DNA of 64,000 bases, taken from contig CAIOKO010000065.1 of the NCBI GenBank assembly GCA_903858935.1, positions 1-64,000 of the forward strand, read 5' to 3'. Of this stretch, positions 8,184-17,127 are shown in pieces (the first letter of the stretch is position 1; each line of letters begins with the position of its first letter). The stretch comes from an uncultured Schlesneria sp. (lineage in GTDB: Bacteria; Planctomycetota; Planctomycetia; Planctomycetales; Planctomycetaceae). Made by a program: the position numbers and the translations under genes. Under the pieces are notes generated by a model. It did not search any database and was not told the DNA's origin. It was given only the letters and a program-made list of their open reading frames with translations.

Positions 8184-9302
8184 ATGTTTCGAAACGTGAT
8201 TTGTTTGTTTGCGATTTCAACCTGCGTCGGATTTCAACCGCTTTGGGCCGATGACATTGCCAAGCTCGTGCTGACAAGCCCACTGCCGAATCAGGTGATT
8301 CAACGCGAGGGTTTTGAGCCGGGACGTTCACATGAACACAACGTCACGGGACCCGAACTCGGTTATGCGGATATCGATGTTCGAGGTACGAGACCTGCCG
8401 CGATCAAAGGGGAATTTGAGTTTCGCGTCATCGCTCTTAAGGGAGCCTACGGACATGACACGGATTGGGCGGTACTCACCGTAGAAGAAGAGGATCAAAC
8501 ATTTCAGGGGCCTGCCGAGATGGTTGCCGGTGGTTGGTATCGCCTGGAAGTTCGCTGTGTCAGCGACGGGAAGACAGTTGCAACAGGGTCCGTTGAACCT
8601 GTTGGTGTTGGCGAAGTGTTTGTGGTTGCGGGCCAATCTTACGCAGGCGGTACAAATGACGAACTCTTAAAGGTAACCGACCCTCAGTCGCGTGTGACCG
8701 CTTATAACTGGCAGACAAAGACCTGGCAGATTGCGAATGATCCTCAACCGCATGTGGGCGATGGCGGAACAATCTGGCCGCCACTGGGTGATCTGCTCGT
8801 TCCGACTCTTCGAGTTCCCGTTGCGTTTGTGAATGTCTCGGTTGGTGGAACGTCAACACGCCAGTGGATGCCCGAAGGGGAATTACATAAGCGCCTCGTA
8901 ATGGCCGGAAATGCAGTCGGTGCGTTCCGAGCCGTCCTTTGGCAACAGGGTGAATCGGACGTCATCGAAAAAACAACGACGGAGACCTACATCAGAAATA
9001 TGATCAAAATACGGGAATCAGCGGCACGCGAATGGCGATTCGAGCCAACCTGGTTACTGGCAAAATCGACCCTGCATCCCACCGTCTACAACGACCCGCA
9101 TGGCGAAGAACGGATTCGAGCTGGTATTCATCAATTATGGAAACGCCCTCATTTCGCACCTGGTCCGGATACCGACTTGCTTGGGGGCGAGAATCGTGGC
9201 GACGCAAATTCCCGGCGTCATTTTTCAGGTCTCGGTCAGCGTCGAGCCGCTCTTCTGTGGTTCGTCTCGATCTGGAACCTGATCGAACCCCCGTCGCGTT
9301 AA
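8184..9302 (+). CDS. secreted SGNH-type esterase, sialate O-acetylesterase-like
   Basis: A protein of about 372 residues that starts with a signal peptide (MFRNVICLFAISTCVGFQPLWA). It carries GQSYAGG (block I nucleophile region), GGTSTRQW and WQQGESD, and ends with HFSGLGQRRAALLW, which supplies the catalytic His. These features define the SGNH / sialate O-acetylesterase-like family acting on acetylated sugars outside the cytoplasm. ATG 8184 is chosen because GGAG lies eight bases upstream; an earlier in-frame start at 8157 would precede the signal peptide with unneeded residues. It is separated by 32 bases from the MlrC gene. Confidence 0.82.
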   Translation: MFRNVICLFAISTCVGFQPLWADDIAKLVLTSPLPNQVIQREGFEPGRSHEHNVTGPELGYADIDVRGTRPAAIKGEFEFRVIALKGAYGHDTDWAVLTVEEEDQTFQGPAEMVAGGWYRLEVRCVSDGKTVATGSVEPVGVGEVFVVAGQSYAGGTNDELLKVTDPQSRVTAYNWQTKTWQIANDPQPHVGDGGTIWPPLGDLLVPTLRVPVAFVNVSVGGTSTRQWMPEGELHKRLVMAGNAVGAFRAVLWQQGESDVIEKTTTETYIRNMIKIRESAAREWRFEPTWLLAKSTLHPTVYNDPHGEERIRAGIHQLWKRPHFAPGPDTDLLGGENRGDANSRRHFSGLGQRRAALLWFVSIWNLIEPPSR

Positions 9303-9334
9303 TTGAATTTTGTCCCCCTGCGCGTTGAGTCAAC

Positions 9335-10825
9335 ATGCGAATCGCCACCGGTGGAATCTCTCATGAAACAAGCTCGTTTTCGAGAGTACCAACAACGATA
9401 GCCGACTTCGAATCTGGGTTCGGTCTTTATCGAGGCTCAGAACTGATTGAACGATTTACCAATTCGAACATCTGCACGGGTGGATTCATCGATGGTGCGA
9501 AGGCGTACGGCTTTGAGCTTTTACCGCTGCTCTGGGGGTTCGCCTATCCCAGTGGTTTGATCGTGAAAGAGGATTACGAAACCCTCAAGCAGGAATTTAT
9601 TAATCGACTGAGGAAGGTGGAATTAGACGGCGGCCCCGTGGATGGAGTTCTGCTTGACCTTCATGGCGCGATGGTCATTGAAGGGATCGATGATGGCGAC
9701 GGTGATTTCATTGAGTCAATCCGAAACGTCGTCGGGCCAGATATCCCGATCATCGTGACGTTTGACCTTCACGCTAACCACACCCAGCGACGCGTCGATG
9801 CGGCAACCGCTATCGTTGGTTTTGACACGTTTCCTCACGTCGATATGAATGAACGTGGTCGCGAGGCGGCTGACTTGATCGTGCGGACGATTCGAGGCGA
9901 AATCCGACCGGTCATGTGGCTGCATCAATTGCCGTTATTCTGGAACACTCCGACTCAAGTCACGACGATCGCTCCGATGAACGAAGTGATGCAACGCGTC
10001 CATGAACTTGAGGCTCGACCTGGGATCTTGTCCGTCACTCTGGCGACCGGGTTTCCATGGTCTGATGTCCCCGATGTCGGAGCCAGTGTCACTGTCGTCG
10101 CAGACGGAAACGAAAGTCTCGCCAGGTCGACCGCAGAGGAATTGTCTTCATGGATCTGGGAAAATCGTGAACGCTGGTATTGTCCGCCGCTCGCTGTTCG
10201 CGACGCCATTCACCAGGGTGAGGCGATTGGACGTTATCCGATTGTCCTTGCCGATCATGCAGACAACACGGGCGGAGGTTCGCCGGGGGATTCGACGGAG
10301 ATCTTACGAACGTTTATTGAACTGGGACTTGGCGATTCCCTGATTCTTTACATCGTCGATCCCGAAGTCGCCCAGCAGGCTCATGCGGCAGGGGTTGGTC
10401 AATTCATCAATGTGACCGTTGGTGGAAAGTCTGATCCCATTCAAGGTCCTCCCGTCATGATGAATGCAGAAGTCATGGCAATCTCGAACGGCGATTTCAC
10501 ATATGACGGCCCCATGTATGCCGGACTGACCGGCAACATGGGTTGTTCAGCCTGGCTTAAACAGAACGGCGTATCCGTCGTCGTTGTGACCGCTCATGAA
10601 CAGCCGTTGGGACCTGCGTTTGCCAGGTCCCTTGGAATCGACTGTCCGTCAATGAAGTATATTGCCGTAAAGTCCGCCGCTCACTTTCGGGCGAGCTTCG
10701 AACGATTTGCGGGATCGATTTTCAATGTCGATGCCGAGGCGATCCACACTCACGATTTTAAGAAGCTTCCGTATCAGAAACGGACTCGTGCCGTTTTCCC
10801 AATCGAATTTCCTCCGAGATCGTAG
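9335..10825 (+). CDS. M81 family metallopeptidase (MlrC-like)
   Basis: A 496-residue protein that aligns by eye with the MlrC family along its whole length. The N-terminus (GGISHETSSFS), LDLHGAMV, VTFDLHANHT and GFDTFPHVDMNERG carry the predicted metal-binding His and Asp residues. ADHADNTGGGSPGDSTE is the family signature at the start of the C-terminal domain. MlrC cleaves linear microcystin-derived peptides in Sphingomonas, but most homologues lie in genomes without microcystin degradation and their substrates are unknown. The gene follows the esterase closely and ends a plus-strand run. Confidence 0.88.
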   Translation: MRIATGGISHETSSFSRVPTTIADFESGFGLYRGSELIERFTNSNICTGGFIDGAKAYGFELLPLLWGFAYPSGLIVKEDYETLKQEFINRLRKVELDGGPVDGVLLDLHGAMVIEGIDDGDGDFIESIRNVVGPDIPIIVTFDLHANHTQRRVDAATAIVGFDTFPHVDMNERGREAADLIVRTIRGEIRPVMWLHQLPLFWNTPTQVTTIAPMNEVMQRVHELEARPGILSVTLATGFPWSDVPDVGASVTVVADGNESLARSTAEELSSWIWENRERWYCPPLAVRDAIHQGEAIGRYPIVLADHADNTGGGSPGDSTEILRTFIELGLGDSLILYIVDPEVAQQAHAAGVGQFINVTVGGKSDPIQGPPVMMNAEVMAISNGDFTYDGPMYAGLTGNMGCSAWLKQNGVSVVVVTAHEQPLGPAFARSLGIDCPSMKYIAVKSAAHFRASFERFAGSIFNVDAEAIHTHDFKKLPYQKRTRAVFPIEFPPRS

Positions 10826-10829
10826 TGCC

Positions 10830-10974
10830 TTGTCAAAACTAAAAGGTTCGGGTGCCACTGGATGACCGTCTTCGGTCACCCAGTGCTCTTCGGCTGCCTC
10901 GAAAAAAGGGAAAAGACTGCGTCTCCGAAGACTCCGATGCAGTGGCACACGACCCGAACTTTAAGTCTTGACAA
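10830..10974. repeat. dispersed hairpin element copy 1, between convergent genes
   Basis: This is an almost continuous set of nested arms. TTGTCAA (10830-10836) pairs with 10968-10974. GTTCGGGT (10846-10853) pairs with 10952-10959. GTGCCACTG (10852-10860) pairs with CAGTGGCAC (10940-10948). Inside, CACTGGATGACCG pairs with CGGTCACCCAGTG with one mismatch and loop TCTT. The 32-base core CTGCGTCTCC...TGGCAC at 10917-10948 recurs at 33262-33293 and 41641-41672. It lies between the ends of two convergent genes, so it may also act as a bidirectional terminator. Confidence 0.7.
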
Positions 10975-11013
10975 CGCCGTAGGACAACAGCGCCAGCTCA
11001 AGGTGGGCGTTTG

Positions 11014-11871
11014 TCAAAGTACCTTCACGGCCTTGCCGAGTCGTCCCACAAAGTCGACGAAAATCAAATCTTTTTCCGAGATGGATCTGATCGTGAAAGG
11101 CAAGTTGTGATTGATGCGGTCAGGGTGAACCGAGGCGGTACAAAGGAAGTTGACGGTCCCGTTTTTGACAGACCAATTGCCACTCGAAACCGGCGTCTGG
11201 ACGAACATTTTCTTGAATAAGCGCATTTCTTGCACTTCACGAATCGACGACCAGGTACTGTCACCATTCACTGTAATAATCAATGCTCCGGCGTCGTCTT
11301 TAAATCGCCAGGTGCCAGGCATCATCTTGGCAAGTTCAGCATCGGTCAGGATTTTGGCTGCGACAGAAGCGGGTGCAGGACTGGTTGCGGCAGCCGTCGG
11401 TTTTTCGGTAGCGGCATGATCGGGCTTTCGTTGCAGCACCATCAGCATGCGCTTCGATCCTTCCTTTGCCGAGAATTCCGTCGGTCGTGGGCCGTCTTCG
11501 GGATCAGACAAGCAGACAACCAGTCGTCCCTCATCAAATCGAAAAATTCCCACGGCCTCTTTTTTCTCACGCGTTACCATGTCAAAGCCTTTGGGATACT
11601 GCGTCGCATCAATGGCAAAAACCTTGGCGTGCTTTTTTCCATCTTGAGGTGAGACATACATGAGCGCGTTGTCGGCGATCTCGATATGCCCGCCAGAAGG
11701 AAGCCATTCGCGGATCGCGTCGTGAGGGATGACGTGACCGTTTTCAACGAGTTCTTTAACTTCCCAGCGGCCCTGAAACGGCTGCAGTTCCGGGTCCTTG
11801 TCTGCGGCATAAAGAAAAAGCGTTCCGAAGGCCAGCAGGCAAGGGAGGGCGAGCTTCAATCCACGTTTCAT
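11014..11871 (-). CDS. exported TIGR03067-like protein
   Basis: A protein of about 285 residues with a signal peptide (MKRGLKLALPCLLAFGTLFLYA). The segment starting PFQGRWEVKELVENG resembles the TIGR03067 domain common in planctomycetes. A Pro/Ala/Thr-rich linker at about residues 150-170 is followed by a second half with a similar opening (MMPGTWRFKDDAGALIITV), so the protein appears to hold two related beta-rich domains. No catalytic residues were recognised. ATG 11871 is chosen over the longer frame to 11910 because GGAG lies about eight bases upstream and the signal peptide then begins correctly. It follows a DUF1501 gene on the same strand. Confidence 0.78.
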   Translation of the reverse strand: MKRGLKLALPCLLAFGTLFLYAADKDPELQPFQGRWEVKELVENGHVIPHDAIREWLPSGGHIEIADNALMYVSPQDGKKHAKVFAIDATQYPKGFDMVTREKKEAVGIFRFDEGRLVVCLSDPEDGPRPTEFSAKEGSKRMLMVLQRKPDHAATEKPTAAATSPAPASVAAKILTDAELAKMMPGTWRFKDDAGALIITVNGDSTWSSIREVQEMRLFKKMFVQTPVSSGNWSVKNGTVNFLCTASVHPDRINHNLPFTIRSISEKDLIFVDFVGRLGKAVKVL

Positions 11872-11961
11872 ATCATTGACTCCGTTCGATAACTGGGGGA
11901 TCCGACCCAAACGTGACTTCGCAACATCCAGATCGCGAAGCCGATTTTCGCTGGAAGGATA

Positions 11962-13395
11962 CTATGCCAGCAGGCCGCGGACAATCTCGCCATGAACGTC
12001 AGTGAGACGAAAGTCTCGTCCCGCGTATTGATATGTCAGTTTCAGATGATCCAGACCCAGCAGATGCAGCATCGTCGCGTGCAGGTCGTGAAGGTGGACT
12101 TTGTCGTCGATCGCATAATATCCATAGTCGTCGGTCGCACCATAACGAATGCCGGCCTTCACGCCACCTCCCGCCAGCCACATCGTGTAGCCCTGTGGGT
12201 TATGATCACGTCCATCGTCTCCCTGAGCAACGGGAGTTCGACCGAATTCTCCACCCCACAAAATCAATGTGTCATCCAGCAAACCTCGCGACTTGAGATC
12301 CGTCAAAAGGGCCGCAATCGGTTGGTCGACCTCCATCGCGTTCTTCGCATGATCGGCCTTCAAGTTTCCGTGCTGGTCCCATTTGTAACTGTGGGTGCAT
12401 TGAACAAAACGGACTCCCTGTTCAATGAATCGACGCGCCATCAGGCACTGGCGTCCAAAGTTCTTTGTGGCAGGCTGATCCAGACCATACAACTTCTGAG
12501 TCGCTTCGGTCTCGTCACTGATCTCCTGCAGTTGTGGTGCTGCTGATTGCATCCGAAAGGCGAGTTCAAACGATTCGATCCGGCTTTCAAGAACGTTGTC
12601 AGGGCCGGTGGTGGCAAGCTGCTCGGCATTCACTTCACGAAGCAGATCAAGTTCCATCCGTTGCATATGCCTCGGCAGCTTCTCGGCATTTTCAATGAAT
12701 GGAATCTTCGCCTGATCAGAAGGGATGCTGGCATTCCCCAGCGGAGTCCCTGCATAGATCGCGGGGAGAAACGCTGAACTGAAAGCGTTCACTCCACCAT
12801 GAGTCAGCGTCGGGCACATGGTGATGAAACCGGGCAAATCCTGATTTTCGGTTCCCAACCCGTAAGTGATCCACGAACCCATACTTGGCCGCACGAACGT
12901 ATCGCTTCCCGTATGCAGTTCCAGTAGTGCCCCGCCATGACGTGAGTTCGATCCATGCATGCCGTTAATGATGCACAAGTCATCAACCCGTTGAGCGACA
13001 TGAGGAAAGATCTCGCTGACCCAGGCCCCGCTTTCACCATATTGCTGAAATTGAAAAGGCGACTTCAACAGGTTTCCCGTCGGTGCCGAAAAGACACGCG
13101 GTTTGGCAAACGGCAACGGCTTTCCATGATCACGCTTGAGCAGCGGCTTGTAGTCAAATGTATCGACTTGTGACGGTCCGCCATGCATAAATAAAAAGAT
13201 CACACGCTTGGCTTTTGGCTCGAATAAAGCAGGCTTCGGTGCCAGCGGATTGGCACTCGTTCTTCGCGCGTCACCTCTTGCAACTTCAGCCGCCAATCCT
13301 GCCAGGGCCAGGCTTCCAAATCCTGCAGCACTCTGCTTCAACAGATCGCGACGATTGAAGACCGGTGTCCATGAATGGCATGAGTGTTGAGTCAT
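11962..13395 (-). CDS. DUF1501 protein (alkaline phosphatase/sulfatase-like fold), Tat-exported
   Basis: A 477-residue protein whose N-terminus carries a Tat-like signal (FNRRDLLKQSAAGFGSLALA). Family landmarks are FLFMHGGPSQVDTFDYKP at about residue 68, the GSNSRHGGA segment and WGGEFGRTP near 380, which ends in metal-ligand-type residues of the phosphatase/sulfatase superfamily. No biochemical role is established for DUF1501. The gene lies 11 bases after the PSCyt1/DUF1553 gene and the pair recurs at 23.7-28.7 kb, which implies that the two proteins act together outside the cytoplasm, perhaps on polysaccharide or sulfated material (inference). Confidence 0.9.
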   Translation of the reverse strand: MTQHSCHSWTPVFNRRDLLKQSAAGFGSLALAGLAAEVARGDARRTSANPLAPKPALFEPKAKRVIFLFMHGGPSQVDTFDYKPLLKRDHGKPLPFAKPRVFSAPTGNLLKSPFQFQQYGESGAWVSEIFPHVAQRVDDLCIINGMHGSNSRHGGALLELHTGSDTFVRPSMGSWITYGLGTENQDLPGFITMCPTLTHGGVNAFSSAFLPAIYAGTPLGNASIPSDQAKIPFIENAEKLPRHMQRMELDLLREVNAEQLATTGPDNVLESRIESFELAFRMQSAAPQLQEISDETEATQKLYGLDQPATKNFGRQCLMARRFIEQGVRFVQCTHSYKWDQHGNLKADHAKNAMEVDQPIAALLTDLKSRGLLDDTLILWGGEFGRTPVAQGDDGRDHNPQGYTMWLAGGGVKAGIRYGATDDYGYYAIDDKVHLHDLHATMLHLLGLDHLKLTYQYAGRDFRLTDVHGEIVRGLLA

Positions 13396-13406
13396 CGAAT
13401 TACGGT

Positions 13407-16400
13407 TTACTCCACGTACAAGAATTCATTCGCCGATAAGACGACACGACAGAGGCTGGTCCACGCCCGTAATTCACTATCGGAGGTCGAGTGACCTGGC
13501 TGATTCATTAAGGCAATCATTCGGTCCAAATATCCAATCGCTCGACTCACTTCCGCTTCAGACGGTTCGCGGCCATAGGCCATTTGATAAATCGCGCGGA
13601 TTCGAGCCGATGCATCCAGGTTTTGTCGCGACAGCAATTGCCCCGCAAGTGATCGAACCTGATCCAGGACAAATCCGCTGTTCATCATAAACAGTGCTTG
13701 AGGAGCCACCGTCGTCTGATCTCGCTGTCCGGCCAGCGTGCTTGGGTCTGCGAAATCAAAAGCGGTGAAGACCTCGTAAATTGCTGAGCGAACGACGGGT
13801 AGATAGATCGAGCGTCGATTGCTGTTGTAAACGGCCGGATTGACATTTGCGGTGCTTGTGACGTAACTGCGATTGGCCGTCGGCAACAATGAGCCTGCAG
13901 GAGTTTCGTCGAGTTGACCACTCAATTGCAGTAAGGAATCGCGCAAGACTTCGACATCCATTCGCTGGCGATGAAATCGCCAAAGCAATCGGTTTTCTGG
14001 ATCGGCAAGTGCAGCGATCGAATTAAACTCGGTATTCTGGCGGTACGTTGTTGAACCAAGTAGCAACCGATGCAACGATTTGAGACTCCACGCACGTGGG
14101 CTTTTTGAAGAGGTTTCTGAACGAGCAGAAAATTCACTCGCCAGCCAATCCAATAACTGCGGGTGTGAGGGGCGCTCTCCCAATCGACCAAAATTATCAG
14201 GCGACCGAACCAGACCCTGGCCGAAATGCCATTGCCAGATCCGGTTCGCCATGACTCGTGATGTCAAAGGATGCTCGGGGCGAGTCAGCCATTGCGCCAG
14301 TTGTAGTCGGCCGCTTCCCGCTGCTGGCTCAAACGACATCGGGATATTCGGCTGAGTATCGGTCGCTCGTTGACTCTCGGCTTGCGTTAAGATTCGTGGC
14401 AACTTGCGAGGCACTTCCCGACCAAGTGTTAGGTGACTCCCTCGCAGATGGATTTTCAAGTTCTCAGGTTTTGAATCTGACACCGCCATCGTCTCGGGAA
14501 ATTTTGGTATCAGGGCTTCACGACGAGCCAATTCTTCACGGTCTGTTTTCAATTGTGTTATGACATCGGTGGAAAACGACGCTTCAATGTCAGCAGGAAT
14601 TGCAAATGGTCCTTTTGGATCAGACAACAAAACCCGAGCCGATTCCAGCACCGGGTCGGGAAGCGATTTAGCCTTCTGAGCTTCATCGGCCGCTTTCAAT
14701 TGGGTCGATGCGGTCAGCGCCGCAGAACATAATTGGTCATAACGTTTCGCGAGGTCTTTAAGTGACGTTGGTTGCTGATCCCCCAGCAGTTGGGCAACTC
14801 CATTGTCTGGCACAGCAGGATCAATCGTCAGCGACTTGTTTTTGACATACTGATGCCATGCGGTCAGAATTGATTTCGGGTCCGAATTCGAAGCTTCAAG
14901 TACCTTCTTCCATTGCTTCGTCAGCGACGGAAGTAGTTGATATGCGTTGGCGGGATTGAGATCTTGAACGCGCTGGTTTGGTTCAACTGCGACCTCTTCA
15001 TTTCCCTCAATCGGCGTCAGCAGCAACTTGTCGATATGCGGGAAAAACTGCGGTTGCTCAAGTCGGATCAGATTTCGGCCTGCTTTGATTGAAACAAAGC
15101 CTTCCACAAACCAAGTCTGAGTCTCTGGCGTCCACGATCCTGTGACTTTTTCCGCCGCATCCGATTTGTAAAGAACCCCGTTAACAAAGACTTTCACAGG
15201 CCGTGATGCGGCAGCGGCATAACGTAATTCGAACTGGAAACGGCCAGCCTGTTCAACGTCAAAATCGTATTCGGTAAAGTTCGGTGCTTCCCCGCGATTG
15301 ACCAGCACACCAATCCCGATACCGTACGTCTCACGATCTTTGAGCACATTTCCACGCGAATAATCTTCCGCTTCGATCAGGATCGCGCGGGGAATCTTCT
15401 GCAGATCAGGCATGTTTCCGCGCGGCTTGGCCCCGCGAAGTTGCTCCGCCAATTGATACTCGCGGGTTGCGGCCAGCAAGTAATCTCCCGCATGCTGGCG
15501 AGCTTCCGTCAGAATCGTTTCGCTCGTGTCGGCTCTGAGTTTTTCAATCGCCTGTTTTTTTGCCGTCGCCTGTTGTTGCAGTTCATCGCGATGACGCAGT
15601 TGCTCAGGCGAGGCCAGCGGTCGTTCATGCCAGCGAGCAACGACCGTGAAATTGTCCATCGTCTGAGTGCTTTTGAAAATCCCAGCCAGCCCGTAATAGT
15701 CTTCGGTGGAAAGTGGGTCAAACTTATGGTCATGACAACGGGCACACCCCATCGTCAGGCCCATCACGGCGCGAGAAATCGTATCGACCTGTTCATCAAT
15801 AATGTCCATCTGCATTTTGACCGGGTCATCTTCGGCAAGCATCTTCGCCCCCAGGCACAAAAAGCCCGTGGCGATCAGGCCGTCAAATGACTCTGCGTCG
15901 GTTGCCGGCTCGGGCAAATGATTCGCGTCTGCAGGGAGCAGTAAATCACCCGCAATCTGTTCGAGCAGAAACCGGTCGTAGGGCTTGTCCTCACGCATCG
16001 ATTTCACAACGTAATCTCGATAGCGAAACGCATTGCCATAGGCCAGGTTTTCATCGAGTCCGTTCGAGTCTGCATATCGAGCGACATCCAGCCAGTGACG
16101 GGCCCAACGCTCTCCGTACCGAGGCGACGCGAGCAGCCGATCGACCAGTCGCTCCAGGGCATCAGCGGCTGAGTCGGTGACAAACTCAGTAACCTCCTCC
16201 GGGGTTGGCGGCAGGCCGGTCAGATCAAGCGTCACGCGACGGATCAATGCACGTCGGTCGACTTCATGCGAGATCATCAGCCCGTTCGCTTCAAGTTCCG
16301 CGAGAATAAAGCGATCGATCGGAGAACGAATCAATACCTCATTCTTCACGGGTGGCGGGCTTTCTTGCCTGACTGGCTGGAACGCCCAGAACGCCTTTTG

Positions 16401-16829
16401 ATCGTCACTGAAATCTGTCGTCGCTGTGTTCGCCATGACTGGGGTGGGGCCTGTGGGCTTTGAGTTCGGCCATGGCAAGCCTCGACGCACCCAATCCGTC
16501 AATATCGCAATCTCCGCATCAGGGAGTTTTGACTTAGGCGGCATCTGCACGGTATTTCGATAGCTGATGACATCCACAAGCAGCGACTCATCCGGTTTCC
16601 CGATAATCGCCGCAGGACCACTTTCACCGCCTGTGAGCAACGCTTCACGAGAATCCAGCCGCAGCCCCGCTTTTGGTTTCTCGGCTCCATGACATTCCAG
16701 GCATTTAGAAATCAGCAGCGGACGAACTTTGGCTTCAAAGAACGCATCGTCCGCAGCCTGATCGCCAAACGAAGTATTCGCCAGCGCCAAGGTGCCAATT
16801 ACAAGCAGTCCGAAAAACCTTAACCCCAT
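13407..16829 (-). CDS. planctomycete cytochrome c / DUF1549 / DUF1553 protein with internal CBM-like domain
   Basis: About 1,140 residues with a signal peptide (MGLRFFGLLVIGTLALANTSFG). PSCyt1 follows, with haem motif CLECH at about 43-47 and the distal-Met segment QMPPKSKL. DUF1549 contains LDLTGLPPTPEEV and a second haem-like motif CARCHDHKFDP. A beta-rich insert that begins near ILIEAEDYSRG looks like a CBM6/CBM35-type sugar-binding domain. The C-terminal DUF1553 contains NRIWQWHFGQGLV. The architecture suggests an exported redox protein attached to carbohydrate, but no activity is established. ATG 16829 is preferred to the longer frame from 16895 because the signal peptide begins there. 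It is operonic with the DUF1501 gene. Confidence 0.9.
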   Translation of the reverse strand: MGLRFFGLLVIGTLALANTSFGDQAADDAFFEAKVRPLLISKCLECHGAEKPKAGLRLDSREALLTGGESGPAAIIGKPDESLLVDVISYRNTVQMPPKSKLPDAEIAILTDWVRRGLPWPNSKPTGPTPVMANTATTDFSDDQKAFWAFQPVRQESPPPVKNEVLIRSPIDRFILAELEANGLMISHEVDRRALIRRVTLDLTGLPPTPEEVTEFVTDSAADALERLVDRLLASPRYGERWARHWLDVARYADSNGLDENLAYGNAFRYRDYVVKSMREDKPYDRFLLEQIAGDLLLPADANHLPEPATDAESFDGLIATGFLCLGAKMLAEDDPVKMQMDIIDEQVDTISRAVMGLTMGCARCHDHKFDPLSTEDYYGLAGIFKSTQTMDNFTVVARWHERPLASPEQLRHRDELQQQATAKKQAIEKLRADTSETILTEARQHAGDYLLAATREYQLAEQLRGAKPRGNMPDLQKIPRAILIEAEDYSRGNVLKDRETYGIGIGVLVNRGEAPNFTEYDFDVEQAGRFQFELRYAAAASRPVKVFVNGVLYKSDAAEKVTGSWTPETQTWFVEGFVSIKAGRNLIRLEQPQFFPHIDKLLLTPIEGNEEVAVEPNQRVQDLNPANAYQLLPSLTKQWKKVLEASNSDPKSILTAWHQYVKNKSLTIDPAVPDNGVAQLLGDQQPTSLKDLAKRYDQLCSAALTASTQLKAADEAQKAKSLPDPVLESARVLLSDPKGPFAIPADIEASFSTDVITQLKTDREELARREALIPKFPETMAVSDSKPENLKIHLRGSHLTLGREVPRKLPRILTQAESQRATDTQPNIPMSFEPAAGSGRLQLAQWLTRPEHPLTSRVMANRIWQWHFGQGLVRSPDNFGRLGERPSHPQLLDWLASEFSARSETSSKSPRAWSLKSLHRLLLGSTTYRQNTEFNSIAALADPENRLLWRFHRQRMDVEVLRDSLLQLSGQLDETPAGSLLPTANRSYVTSTANVNPAVYNSNRRSIYLPVVRSAIYEVFTAFDFADPSTLAGQRDQTTVAPQALFMMNSGFVLDQVRSLAGQLLSRQNLDASARIRAIYQMAYGREPSEAEVSRAIGYLDRMIALMNQPGHSTSDSELRAWTSLCRVVLSANEFLYVE

Positions 16830-16910
16830 ACCATTTCCACTGGAAATCCAGACACATCGAAATCCGTTTAATTGTAAGCATCGGAAGGGGGGCACCGGAA
16901 GTTCGATCTC

Positions 16911-16954
16911 GCAAAAGGGGACTGGCTCCGTCTTCGGTGCCTGTCCCCTTTTGC
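16911..16954. repeat. 20-bp imperfect hairpin of the GGTGCCTGTCCCC type
   Basis: GCAAAAGGGGACTGGCTCCG (16911-16930) pairs with CGGTGCCTGTCCCCTTTTGC (16935-16954) with two mismatches and loop TCTT. A partial direct copy of the right arm (CCGGTGCCTGTCCCCTTTTT) follows at about 16967-16986, and a related shorter hairpin lies at 23598-23623. It lies between the minus-strand cytochrome gene and the kinase gene. Confidence 0.7.
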
Positions 16955-17127
16955 GTCTTCGCGTCCCCGGTGCCTGTCCCCTTTTTCGAGTTCGGTGCCA
17001 GCCCCGTCAGCATTTCGGTCGAACGAGAGAAACGGCGCACATCCCCAGCCACCTAGACCTTGAATCGCTCTGCATTAAAGCCTTTGAAGGAAGCAATGGG
17101 ACAGCCCCGCATGGTCAAGATCCGGCG

